From Crotalaria pallida (taxonomy: Eukaryota; Streptophyta; Magnoliopsida; Fabales; Fabaceae): a stretch of 64,000 bases of DNA. Positions 33,346 to 44,802 of this stretch are shown here, piece by piece (the stretch's first letter is position 1; every line of letters starts with the position of its first letter). A model generated the notes under the pieces. It had not been told where the DNA came from. It ran no database searches and saw only the letters and a program-made list of their open reading frames with translations. Location: assembly GCA_037953625.1 (NCBI GenBank), contig CM075655.1:26058001-26122000 (forward strand), read 5' to 3'. A program made the position numbers and the translations under genes.

Positions 33346-36106
33346 AGTGGAGGAGCAAGCTCAACTCAACACTAGTTCCCAGACTAAAACCAAAACAAAG
33401 GAGCCCAGCTCCATTCAATTCACACCAACAATCACATCACCCTTCCCAGCTCTGGCTCGTACTCAACTTTATCATTCATTCTTTCCCCGATCTCAATTCT
33501 CTCTTTCTTTCCCAACACATACTCCATTTCCAACCATTATTCCTCTTTCACTATGTCTTTACTTCACAACCTTATTCACTTCGCTTCTATTTTCAGGACG
33601 TAGCAGACGTCCATCAACATATCACTTATTTTCATTAACATCAATAACATAAGGCATAATCAAATAAACATATATAAGCATGCTATCATTCACACAAACA
33701 TCACACAACAATGTGGTCTTTGTCACCTTTGTATAAGTGGCCACACAATTAAACAATTGCCACTTATACTACTGACTCTAACCACTTAGTTCCGATCTTT
33801 GAGATGATACGGAACGTCCTAATAAATCACCTAACTACCAAGGTGTCTTAGGAAAGCTTCTCTCTCACCTGAGGTCCAGCTATTTAATGCGTACCGTCGC
33901 CTCAGATCCTTGTGCTGCCGGCTGCCCCAATCCCTTGTCCTTAAGATTTCCTCATACTAAATAAAATACACTTACGTTATTGTCTGGTTCTAAGAAAATC
34001 TTTTCTTATTTCATGACACTTTCCGTTTTTAATTGAAAAGACTTAAAAAGGCTATTGTTTTATCAAAACAATCCTCATATTTCCTAGCACTTTAATTATT
34101 TTAAAATCATTTGAAAACATTTAATAAAACGGTTTAAATTATTTAATTTGGTTGCTGGTCCGTCTTGGACCGCACCATAACCCCGTTCAAAACACCGAAA
34201 AAAATTCACCGGTTTCCATCCGGGTTTTGCTCAAATCAATTTCCTTTTGAAAAACCAAACTTTGAGTCTCATGAACTCAATTTAGAAATCAAGAAAACAA
34301 TTTTAAATAACCCTGGACAGCAAAGAAATGTTTCTCAAAAATCACTTTAATAAAACCCAAAAACATCGTAAAACTCTCTTTATTTCAAATATTCTTTAAT
34401 TCAACACCAACAACTTAAAACTTCAAGTTTTGTTATAAAACAACACTTAAACAACCATGAACACATTTTCACAAACTCGAATACATCAAATCAAATTGGA
34501 TTTAAAATGATTACATACATGGCCAACCACACACTTTGATCAAACAAGACACATAAGCAATTAATCAAGTATTCAGCTTAATCACAACAAACATTCATTC
34601 TTAAACAAATATTTCACAGATCAAACATTTAATTCAAATTATTTAACACATAACAAATTCAAAACCACTTCATTTTTATAAAACGAAAACATCTAAACAC
34701 ATTTAGACTTACAAACCGAATACACACACCCAATTTATTTAGACACAAAACTCTTTATTCTTAATCAATTATTTCACAAAACACATTAGTTATTCCATTT
34801 TGTTTCATGGGAAAGAGTTCCTAACCTAATTAACATGCTTGGACCGAATCACTTCACAAATCAAAACAAAATTCATGCATTATCAACACACAAATCATGC
34901 AATTATTTTCTTCTTTTCTTAACAAAAACCGAGAGCTTAAACTTTGGAAAACAATCAATCTTTAATTTATTTTTCTTCACTTAAATTAAATCAAGAATCA
35001 CCTAAGAACATAGAACATAATTCAATTTAGAAAATCATTTTGCTCTCTCTAATTTCCTTTCAAGACCGAGGATGCATAAAAGAAAACATGATCTTTTCTT
35101 GTTGAAATCAACATACAAAACTAGATCCTAAACTTTTCTAACCAAAACATGTAGAAATCATAGATCAATACAAGCATTTTTAACTTATTTCTCATAAAAA
35201 TAACTTTTCAAGTCAAACACTCACATGCCTGCACATAACTCATGTAGATCAAGTCATGAAATTAAACATGTTAGCACAAATCAAGACAAAAATCATTTTG
35301 GGTAAAAAGGGACTCAAAACCGAGACATACTTGAAGAAAATGTTAAAGCTTTTGTTTCAAAAATTACATGCAAGGCTTAAAATCAAAACAAAATCAAAGA
35401 TCAAAACAAAATTTAAGATCACAACACAAATCAAAGTTTTCATCAAGATTAAACCAAAAATCAAAACATGCAAAGGTTCAAAGTCATCATCAAACAACAT
35501 GCAACACCAAAAATCAAAATAAGTTTGGATCAAACATTTATTCACCAACTAAACATACAAACACCTTTTGATCTATGATTTTAAGCATTAAAACCTAGCA
35601 TGCAAGAAGATTTACTCTAATTTCACAAAGATCATACACGACACTTTTAGATTTTAAAAGAAAAACATCAAGATCTGACCTAAACATCACCAACCGAATT
35701 ATCAACATAACCACACATATTACAATTTAATTTGAGTCTTAAAAGTCCATGATTAAGAAGATCAACACATAGAGGCATCTTTCAAAACATAAAATGAACA
35801 TGCAAGAAAAGAAACAAAGATTACAAGATTACAAATCAATCTAATTCTAATTTTTCTAAGTCTTCGGTTTATACCAAGAAGAAAGGTCTTCTAAAGCACT
35901 TGATCTTCAAAGGATTCCTTGGTTTTGGGTTGATCTCCTCTCCTTCTTCCCTCTTTCTACTCATGGCCTCCTCTTCTTTCTCTCTTTTTCTACTTCTATT
36001 TTCTTAGTCTAAGAGTTTAAGGAGCTCTTAGACTTGTGTATTTTGGTTGTGTTTGGGCAAAGGAAAGAAATGAGAAATGGGTGAGGAAAATGACCAAGGC
36101 TCCATT

Positions 36107-36115
36107 TATTTATAA
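36107..36115 (-). promoter_or_regulatory. Candidate TATA box of element C
   Basis: TTATAAATA on the minus strand about 970 bp into U3; downstream on that strand lies a purine-rich leader-like sequence. Inferred only. Confidence 0.4.
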
Positions 36116-36395
36116 ACAAATCATGATTTCCTCTTTCGTCCTTGGGTTGGTTCGGCCAAGGACTTCTAAAGGGAGGGGTAAATTCGGCCTTCCCTAAGTT
36201 TGCATGGGTGGAGGTTAGTACTTCTTAAGGAGACAAGGTAGGGGACATAAGGCACTTAGGGTTCAATTAGGCTTTTTGACTTGTAGGTTTCTCATTAGGG
36301 TTTCTCCTTTAGTTAGGGTTTAGTTAGGGACTTGGTTAGGGACTTGGTTGCTTGGTTTCCATGCTTAGGAAGTCTCTAGGCTTCTTACTCGTTCA

Positions 36396-36665
36396 CCTAT
36401 ATACACGACACACACACACATATATATTCATGCATCCTCACACACTTATACGTATCACACACACACATGCATACACACACTCACTTACTTACACGTTTAC
36501 ACACACATATATGCATATTCACACACACCTTATACTAACACATGCACATATCAATCACACTTGCACACTCATTTTCACGCCTAACACATACACTTATGCA
36601 CATATATACCTCATACTAACACATACACATATTATATTATCTCATTCAGTTATGCATACTTCATC
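36396..36665. repeat. AC-rich microsatellite region
   Basis: Many short runs of CACACA mixed with TATA and CATGCA over about 270 bp, within U3 of element C. Confidence 0.8.
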
Positions 36666-37083
36666 ACATCCATTTTCTAATCAAATTCTAACATGATTCT
36701 GAGCATATACTCATGCAAGACCGTATACACACATTTAGAAAATAAATCATTCATATATCACAATTATAATGACACCAAAATATCAAGCACACATTTTTAG
36801 GAAACAAAACACACTTTCATAAAATAATTCCTTGTTAAAAGAAATTCACCCTTTCATTAAAAGAATCTTAAACACGTAATTATGGAAAATAAGCCACCTT
36901 TTTAGAAATTAACTTTAAGACTCATAACTCTATTTCATGAAAACCCTTTCTTGAAAATTATTTACCACTTGAAAACATGAATTAAGGAATTTATTTAAGA
37001 AAATATCCTTTTCAAAAATGCTTTTCTCAAAAATAATTCTTTTAAGAATTTAAACCGATACGAGGACTTTGAGGGGTGTTACA

Positions 37084-38360
37084 GTCTCCCCAACTTAAAG
37101 ATTTCTCGTCCCCGAGAAATACGTTGTGGATTGGGGAGCAGAGCATAAAATCCTTGCGTCACCTTGCTTTCCATAAGAATTCTCTCATTTCGTTGCAAGA
37201 TCGCATTTCCTTTTGTGGTCTAATTTGCCTTGCCGTGCTCCTTGTTTGTCACTTTCAAACGAAGAAGTTCCACTCGTATCATTACTCGCGTGTCGAATCG
37301 GGTCAAGTCCAACGGACTAACCGAAGAAGGCGCCGCTCCCTTAGCCGATCGTTGCCACAGAAAGTCCAACCACAGGTACGGACTTAGGGAAATTCAAACA
37401 ATCAAAAATTCACACATCTCCCAAGCATAGGATTTCACCTAAAATCCTTAAATACCCGCTATTCTATACAACTCGGGTTCTTACTAACTCACAATAATCA
37501 CTCTTTTCCTCTTTCTCCTTCCAATTCTAAGGTTTTCGTCTACCATTTCTTTAACTCAAGGGAATCCTATTACAACTTGGGTCTACTTACCCCCTTCAAA
37601 CATCCTCACCTTTCTCCTTAGACTCATCCTAAGCATGGGTTAAGCCTATCACTTTCTTCGTCTAGACCTTGGATTATGGTATAAGGCCATCCTAATCATC
37701 AAATTGTCCTCCTAATTTCCCCCACTAATCGATAGCATATACTTCCCTTCTCCCCTATGGCTCCCCAACTTTGATCAAACTTATAACTAAATCCACTGCG
37801 ATATTGCACCCTTACTTAATTCAAACCATTTATCTTTCCTTAATCGTTCAAGCCTAAACTATCTGGGTAACTATGGTACTTCTAATTCCATATTCTAAGC
37901 TGCCACATCTCGAAAAAGATCGGTAAAGCTACAGTTTGGTGGAGGCTCATGAAGAAAAGAATTCGAATTCTAATGACAAAAACTGCTTTGTTGAAGCAAT
38001 TCAACAAGCACAGAGTTCCAGGTAGGTTATACCATATCCTCAGGGGTACTAATCGTACTTGCAGAAAAGGATACACTAAGGTTAAAAATCCTAAGTCTAA
38101 CAATTACTAATGAAACATCAAGGGTACTGAGTCTTAATCTCAGAATCTATTCCGGGTCCATTCCTTCGAGCTATAGAATCGAAAGGTTCCTTAAACTGTC
38201 ACGGTCGATACTAAGTCATCAACTAGTCTTATGTTCTAAAAGACAAAAGCTTATCCTCCTATTCCTACTCAAATACTAGCAAGCACACAGAGTCACACAA
38301 ACAAAGCATGTAAGCCCATGCTTAAGGCCACTAAGGATTACCATAGCTCTGATACCATTC
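37084..38360 (-). other. Non-coding interior of element C
   Basis: Only 1277 bp between purine tract and primer site (GCTCTGATACCA at 38346-38357, the complement of TGGTATCAGAGC). The longest frames have no retroelement motifs. The CTCGTCCCCGAGAAAT block near 37105 resembles the 3' untranslated end of A, B and D (TTTCGGGGACGAAATT), suggesting C derives from such a chromovirus by internal deletion. Confidence 0.65.
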
Positions 38361-39763
38361 TGTAACAGCCCGATTTTCATAAACCCAAAATGAATAACTT
38401 TTACTTATTAAAGTTACCAAAAAATGAGGCCAATTTTTTTTTTTAAAAAACATTTGAAGTGTCCATGATACGAGTGTCCTCCTTTTCTAAAACTCGAGTT
38501 GTTACTAAAATCGTTCATCTACATAAAGTGGCTTGATTCAAAAGCATAATAGCATTTTCCCAAAAGGTTACATTGTTTGTTCTTTCAAAATAGAGCATTC
38601 CATGCTACAGAATTAAAACTTGGCTTAGTTACATAATTGGCACATTGCTTGGTAATCCTTGACTCAAAACACAATTTACAAACTTAAACTAAATTTGCTA
38701 TTTTTGCTTCCGCTACGCTACTCTGATGAAGACAACCGGATGAAGCCTCCTGTTCTTAATGCGCCTTTCCTTCATCCCCGAAGATGTAGCCATTTCTGTC
38801 CTTACCATCTTGTCGTTGATAAGATCCAGCTCCACTCCGTCTTGAATGATGATCTCCACAGGGTGCTCCTTCTGCCCGTTGAGATATCAGCAGCACCGAT
38901 ATGCCAACGAACAGGAGAGAGTAAGCGATCCGGACGGCGTAGCGTCGACGGTGTGGAATTACGGTAGGCAAAATAATAGGATACACAACAAACAACACAC
39001 AACATGCACGCACAAGATAACAAGCAAACATATTATCATCATTATCCGCAATCTACGTTCATTCCATCTTATCATCATTCCCTTAACACTTCTCCACTCC
39101 TGTTTCTATTCCCTTTCACAGAACTCCATATCCTTCCCACATTTCCATTCTCATTCTCCATCTCATTCTTTTACACTTCTCAGACTCTTATTCTCAAAAT
39201 TATGATTCTTTTCTTATAATGTCTTATTAAAATTAAAACCGTCGATGATTAGGGGATTTCAGGGATCATCGAGGTATGCGTTTCTTTCGCAGTTAGCACT
39301 CACATCTCAAGACTACATCTCCTCGGCCATCCATCCACCAAGGCGGAAGCAAACAGGAGTACAGGACCTTTACCGTGCGGGCACGACAGCTGTCACAACA
39401 CAAATGGTCCCAGACCAGGAGGCTCAGCCTCAATATCAATTCACATAATAACAACTCACACTGCCTCGCAGTGGCAAACAAGATGCCCCACTCCAGTCCC
39501 TCTCACTGTTCTCGATTTGCAATCTAGGGGGCGATAGTATGTTTCTAGTGGGCCCGTAGAACTTGCCACGGCATTAGACCCAGTCCCCACCACGTTAGTA
39601 CGCCACTTGTGGAGTTCGTTCTGCCTAGAAACATACTCTAGACTTCTTGACGTTTCACCGTCATCGTCCTCCCCTAATGCAATCTCGTCCTAAGTATCCG
39701 CAGATACTTATCGTTTCTTCCTCTCCACTACTTCGCACTCTCATACCTCACCGCGTATGTCTT
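38361..39763 (-). mobile_element. Right (5') LTR of element C, truncated
   Basis: Begins TGTAACAGCCCG and closely follows 31417-32812, including the short ORF (38713-38880), then breaks off at CGCGTATGTCTT. What follows (TCTTGAGGATAATC) belongs to the 3' end of element D. Confidence 0.8.
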
Positions 39764-40755
39764 CTTGAGGATAATCTCTATTGTCTTCTTGCTTGACATG
39801 TATCCAGTACATCCTGGGTCGTCGTACGAAGACTATGAAGCCCATCCTTGAGTGCTTCGTGTTTCTTCTTTTCATCTTCACTCTCTTCAAGTTTCAAGCG
39901 TCTCAGATGTATATATGAGAATTCACCAAGACGTAGGAACCCAACATAGTTCTATGCCTACCGATGGATAACCATCCACGTGTCCCTTCTAACCTTGGAT
40001 ACCGGTCGAGAAGCTTATGTGCGAAATTCCGAATAACGAATGAACATACCCCTAAGCATGGATATAATCAAGTATGTTGATGCTAAGTGGGGGAGGATTT
40101 CAATCCAAGGAATGGGATATGGAACTCTAATAATAAGAAAACTGACGATCTTACGCAGATAGAGATAATACGTAGTATTAGAAGAAAAACGTTGAAATAG
40201 GCACGACCCTAACCACAGGTGGAGTGGAAAGTAAAAACCGAAGGGAAGTGAAAACCGTAGTAAGAAGCTTACCAATGGGATGGTTTTCTATTCATGGAAT
40301 CGAACGGAATTTCGGGGACGAAATTCTAGTAAGTGGGGGAGAAATGTAACATCCCAAATTTTAAACCTAAGTGCAAATAAATTAATAATAGTTTGGAATG
40401 ATTGAGATAATAATAATAAAACCATAAATAGATATTAAAAGAAGAGTTCAAACATTAGAAAAGATTAATAATAATAATATTGGTTTAGGAAAGGAAGAAG
40501 TAGTAAATTGAAGTTAGGAACAGGCCAGAAAAATAGATAATTCGGTACTAAAAACATAACATATGATAGAAAAACAAAATAAAAGATTTAAGACTCCAAA
40601 CACAATTTCCACCGTTGGATATGAAGATATGATTTTTAGGAAGTTGCTCGTCAAATTTGAGCAAGATCCAACGGTGCACGAAGAAGTTATGGCTATTTGA
40701 AGTTGGAGAGAAAATAGCTGAAAAATAGGAAAATGAAGTAGCAGTACCTGTACAT

Positions 40756-40908
40756 TTCGCTTAATCGAAAACCCGTCGCTTAAACGAAAACATGAAACTT
40801 CACCACTGAAGCCATTATGCTTAAGCGAAACTGGTCGCTTAAGCGAAAAGCGTTCGTGTCCACTACTGAAGCTAATTCGCTTAAGCGAATAAATTTCGCT
40901 TAAGCGAA
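40756..40908. repeat. Three tandem units, each with a TTCGCTTAAGCGAA palindrome pair
   Basis: 14-bp sites start at 40756/40775, 40816/40834 and 40876/40895, i.e. 19, 18 and 19 bp apart, with an exact 60-bp period between pairs. The last two are perfect; the earlier ones have one to three changes. The linker repeats CACYACTGAAGC. They end 16 bp before the TATA-like box. Confidence 0.95.
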
Positions 40909-40923
40909 AGTGGTCTGACTGGC

Positions 40924-40930
40924 TTTAAAA
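40924..40930 (+). promoter_or_regulatory. TATA-like box of element D
   Basis: TTTAAAA just downstream of the palindrome array and about 25 bp before a pyrimidine-rich start-site-like sequence (CCCTCTTCTCTACTCACTC). Inferred. Confidence 0.4.
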
Positions 40931-41444
40931 CGCGTGGAGACCCTCTTCTCTACTCACTCTCCCCATTGTTTCTCTCTCCCTCCAATCTCTCTCCCTCCTC
41001 CGGCGCCACCACGAGCCACCACCACCCAAGGCCGCCGCCTCCTTTGCCTTCCTCCCTCCTCCATAGATCCACTCATTCTCCCTCTCTTCTCTTGTTTCTC
41101 TCTCTCTGTTTTCTCTCTCCCTCTCTCACTCTCCACCGCCCACCTCCCTACTCTCTGGCCGCCACCGCCGTGAGCCGTGGCCACTACCACGGTGAGCCTC
41201 CCCATCCCCCTCTCTTCCTTCCCTTGGCCCTTCTCTCTCCTTCCCCTTTGGCCGAACTCTCTCTCTCTCCACGGATTTCACCGACGCCGTCATCGACCCG
41301 TGATCGTGCCGGGCTCGTGTCGGGAACCTCGAAGCTCGAAGCTCTTACCTCAGTCCAGTCGCGATCGTTCCCGATAACGAGGAGCAACACCGACGCCGTC
41401 ATCGTCGCCGAGCTAAAATCCAGGTTCTATTTAAAAAGCCCGAG

Positions 41445-43022
41445 GTAAGAGGGTTCACGTTACCTTTACTTGGGAAGTAAATTCTAGGATGCTATAGTGG
41501 TAGCTAAGAATAGGGTAATTAAAAAGTATGTTAATGAACCTTAGGGTACTCCCCGTTGATATAGAGAAAGTAAATAAAATTGTTACTAGAAACCATACCT
41601 TAGGGAATAAAATGTCGTATATACCTAGAATAAGGTCCGGAGTGAATGAGAGTGTTAGGATATCAAAAGAGTTAATATAGAATGAAAATGTAGAAAAGCA
41701 CAAAATAAAACCAAGGGGACCAAGGGGAATTGTTAGGGAGAACCAATGAAATGTGAGAGTTAAAGGATATAGGGTAATTGTGATAGGCGAGGAGAGAAGG
41801 GTTATTAAAACTAAATGTAAGGTAAAAGAGGCGTTAAAACACGAAAACCATAAGGAAGCGCGGAGTGGACTTAGTTAAGAGTTGTCGGGTAATAATGGAA
41901 TAGGAATAAAATGCTAAACTAAATTTTAAATACAAGTAGGTAATAAGTAAAGAATTTAATGAAAAGATAATAATACAAGAAGATGGAGTGTAATAGCGGT
42001 AGATAAATAGAGTAGAGTACTATTATAGGGAAAATAAGTGAATAAGTAAATAATAATGTGTGAGAGAGGAATCATAGAATTAATTAAGAATTTGCAAACG
42101 AGAATTTAAAATATAATGACTATACCAAAGCTAAGTAGAGTTAGATAGACATTAGGATAATTAATAAATAGTAGAAAAAGAAAAGGAAGAGAAGAAGAAA
42201 AAGGAAAAGATAGAGAAATACTGAAATAGAGGTAAAATAAACAATAGGATGATAAGCCACAAAGTAAAGTTGGATAAAAGTGAGAGTAATTAGTAAAAAG
42301 AAAGAGATTAAAGTAGAAAACGAGGGAAAATGTGATAAGTCATAAACGAAAATAAAGAGTAAAAGATTGAGATAAGCATGAAGGAGTTACTTAAATTATA
42401 AAAAGAGAAAAGATAAATAATTAAGAAAGAAAAGAGAACGCTGATGGTCTGTTGGACTCAGTTGTAATAAAAGAAAGAATGGATTCGATATCAGGCGGAC
42501 GGAAGTCCCTGTTATCACTAAAAGAAATAAAAGGAAAGAATGGATTCGATATCAGGCGGACGGAAGTCCCTGTTATCACTAAAAGAAATAAAAGAAAAGA
42601 ATGAATTCCATGATAGGCGGACGAAAGTCCCTGTCATCCCTAAAAGAAATAAAAGAAAGGAATGATTTCGATGACAGGCGGGCGGTAGCCACTGTCATCA
42701 CTAAAAGAATTAAATGGTGGGGTGGCAGGCGGTCGAGTAAAAAGATAAAGGAATAAAAAGGAAAACGGCTGAAGGTCTTTTGGACTCAGTCATAAAGAAA
42801 AAGAAAAAGAAAATGGATAAAGAATGGAAAGAAAAGAAAGAAAAGAGAACCAATAATTAAAAGAATTTGAGAATAAGCGAAGAACTAAAGAGATTAATTA
42901 TAGGAATAATTATGAATAAAATATGTTAATAATTATGTAGGCTCAGTTATTTACTATGTCTTCTTATAGGATTTATCTTTTTAAGTTCTGTGTAATGCTA
43001 CCCTTCTTGCTATATTTTTACA
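41445..43022 (+). other. Candidate intron within the D LTR leader
   Basis: Donor GAG|GTAAGA at 41444/41445 ends a GC-rich block, and acceptor TATTTTTACAG|G at 43022/43023 begins a GC-richer 60-bp block. The DNA between is A/G-rich with no coding signal. Other donor-like sites exist nearby (GGTGAGCC near 41191), so alternative splicing is possible. Inference from splice consensus and composition only. Confidence 0.45.
42481..42720 (+). repeat. Four 61-bp tandem units, each a predicted RNA hairpin
   Basis: Units start near 42481, 42542, 42603 and 42664. Each has an inverted repeat around CAGGCGGAC...GTCCCTG. Stem bases change in pairs between units: the GATA/TATC outer stem of units 1-2 becomes ATGA/TCAT in units 3-4, an A-U to G-C exchange. 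Related single copies of GGACTCAGT with GCTGATGGTC or GCTGAAGGTC flank the array (42440-42465 and 42768-42793). Confidence 0.85.
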
Positions 43023-43403
43023 GGTACGAAAGCGGAGCTTACACTGTTGCAGGCCGAACTGGAAACTCTCCACCACGTGGAGTGAATTTGTGATACCCTG
43101 AGTGGATTTTATTTTTTTATTATATAAAAAACTGTTATTTTTGTAATTTAATATGCGTAGTAATTTTATGCCCTGAATTTGTACTAATTGGGCTTTAGGT
43201 TTTATCTGGCTTTTATGCTAGTGTGTTTTATGTTTTTAAATAATTCTGGACTGACAGGTTTTAAGAAGAAAATTTTTGGGAAGTCCGAAAAACAGAGGAA
43301 ACTCTGCCGGATTTTCATAAGTAATTAAGTTTAAAATAAATTTTCAAACTCTGATTTTATTTAAAACCTATAAATTAACTAATAAAAGTGAGGATGTTAC
43401 AAC

Positions 43404-43525
43404 GCGTCTCGAAAGAAATTAACATTCACTATCGACTAGAGGATTCCGTTGATGAACCCCATAAAAAAATTGGGGGGAGGGAGCGAAATCCCCTCACAAC
43501 CCCTCTTTTAACAAGTAATATGATA
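43404..43525 (+). repeat. 3' part of a SINE, truncated by element D
   Basis: TCTCGAAAGAAATTA to CAACCCCTCTTTTA matches the 3' half of the SINE at 46352-46600. It begins right at the D LTR end, so D probably integrated within this SINE. Confidence 0.65.
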
Positions 43526-43959
43526 AAAGATGGATTCAATATTCACAAACACAGTTTCATATTCCAAGAGTGTTCATTTTACTTTCATTTCCCTGAATTT
43601 ATGTCAAATGAGTTAATTAGAATCATTAAGTTAAAGCAAACAAAGATTATTGCATATTGGATTGATAGAGTGAAAGGATAATACTTTGAGAGATGAAAAC
43701 CAATATGCTAACAAATGTGACCCTATCAAAATCATTAGCGACTAAGTTGGTTTTCAAAACAATAACTTACAACTAATGTATCCCATTTATAATTTTGAGG
43801 GATTAAATGTATTTCACAATTGAAATTCTTTATTTTGATAAATGAATATATTTAACTAATTAATTTATTGCATGTTTAACCATAGCAACACACCCTTTAA
43901 TTTATCATTGGTGCCTTAGTACTCTACTCATGCTGCTGCTAGTTTTGACCATAAGAAGC

Positions 43960-44802
43960 ATGTCATGTAGGAGATGTTGCAGAATCATTAGGTACGAATC
44001 TTGTGAACTCCTCATGTAAATCTGGGTGTCCCTTAAAAAGGGTAGCAACCTATAAAATACAATTTGTTAGAAAAAATAAACAGTATTCAAGAAAAAAAAT
44101 GACAAGAAAATCAACAAAGAGTGCGAAAAAACACATAGCATATTACCTCACATTTAACCTCATCAATGGTTTTCAGCTCCATGTGGTACCTATTCAAGAT
44201 GTCCAAGAATGATATGTAAACATGATCCTCGCTTTCAAATCGTTCCGGTAGAAGCAAACCTATCAACATATGCTTGGAATCGAAAATTGCACTAAAAAAC
44301 CTCCTCAACCAAGAAGCATAGTCACCTTTGTCTTATACACAAAGCTAAGAGCATCTTCAAATTATATCTTTTTCTTCATAGGAGCATCATCTTCCGTAAC
44401 TGTTATTTCATATCCATTTTTCAAGAAAGCATTAAATCCCAAAATTAAACTATTATACCCTTTGAATAGCTCATTCACTTGCTATTACATCAGGATTGTT
44501 ACTCCTGAAAATGACCCAAAAGTACTTAGATTGAACACTTAACTTTTCATTTTTAAAAATAACCACACTATAGGCGGTTACGTAACCGCCTATACACACC
44601 GTGTAACAGAGATTTTTTCAGAGTTTACCTTTGAGCCTTAAAATCTCTCATAACCTCAACGAACATGTCATATCTTTCTCCTTGGTCTTGAAACGAGTCT
44701 TTCACTTTCTCAATATAGGCAAAAGCAACTTCGGTGGTGAGTTTATGTGTAGTCGTTGATCGTCTACCTCCACCACCTCCAAGGATTTGATTTTCGACAT
44801 TG
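43960..44802 (-). pseudogene. SIN3-like PAH1-PAH2 gene fragment, copy 1 (disabled)
   Basis: Exons by GT/AG and by comparison with copy 2: 44802-44629, 44504-44326, 44245-44147 and 44049 to about 43960. Exon 1 reads a Gly run then HKLTTEVAFAYIEKVKDSF and YDMFVEVMRDFKAQR (PAH1). Exon 3 reads SEDHVYISFLDILNRYHMEL and exon 4 VATLFKGHPDLHEEFTRFVP (PAH2). Lesions: a 2-bp deletion in exon 2 giving an early TGA, a TAA after KKKKI, the exon 3 acceptor changed from CAG to CCG, and a TGA in exon 4. SIN3-like proteins are corepressor scaffolds whose PAH domains bind transcription factors; PAH3 and the HDAC-interaction region are absent here. Confidence 0.82.
44569..44594. repeat. Perfect 26-bp palindrome inserted in the copy 1 intron
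   Basis: The core GGCGGTTACGTAACCGCC is flanked by TATA on each side and preceded by CAC. Copy 2 lacks it: AATAACCACA is followed there directly by AAGTGTAACA (about 52631), so some 31 bp were gained in copy 1 or lost from copy 2. Confidence 0.85.

Larger units (their letters stand above)
31417..37083 (-). mobile_element. Left (3') LTR of element C
   Basis: On the minus strand: about 1 kb of U3 with an AC/GT microsatellite stretch, a TATA box near 36115-36107, then a leader of about 4.7 kb with oligo-T/A and TTTTCAAAA-rich tracts (33340-33040), and a short ORF near the end (31930-31766). Its end sequences and order recur in the other copies. Confidence 0.8.
31417..39763 (-). mobile_element. 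Element C: LARD-like element with giant LTRs and a short non-coding interior
   Basis: Left LTR 31417-37083 (5667 bp, TGTAACAGCCCG to GGTGTTACA), interior 37084-38360 (1277 bp), right LTR 38361-39763 (first 1.4 kb only, then cut at the junction with D). A purine tract (minus strand TAAGTTGGGGAGAC) and a primer site flank the interior. I find no gag or pol motif anywhere, so it is non-autonomous. Two more partial LTRs of this family are at 54115-60555 and about 60570-64000. Confidence 0.82.
39764..43401 (+). mobile_element. Element D: 3' end of a plus-strand chromovirus-like element
   Basis: 39764-40330 is 3' untranslated interior without a readable pol frame, ending in GGAATTTCGGGGACGAAATTC and the purine tract AAGTGGGGGAGAAA (40331-40344). 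The LTR spans 40345-43401 (3057 bp, TGTAACATCCC to GGATGTTACA). The left part is lost at the junction with C, so no target duplication can be tested. The right end lies within a SINE 3' part. Confidence 0.8.
40345..43401 (+). mobile_element. 3' LTR of element D
   Basis: U3 with palindrome pairs (40756-40908), a TATA-like TTTAAAA at 40924-40930, a GC- and CT-rich first exon-like leader (about 40950-41444), a long purine-rich stretch with a hairpin array, and a short final segment after a candidate splice acceptor (43022). TGTAACA/TGTTACA ends are inverted repeats. Confidence 0.8.

Noticed and set aside
36352..36696. 114-codon frame rich in His and Thr
   Set aside because: Translation of an AC microsatellite.
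40966..41448. 160-codon plus-strand frame in the D LTR leader
   Set aside because: Low-complexity Ser/Pro/Leu translation of CT-rich leader DNA, lacking an ATG start at its beginning and any domain; better explained as an untranslated exon.
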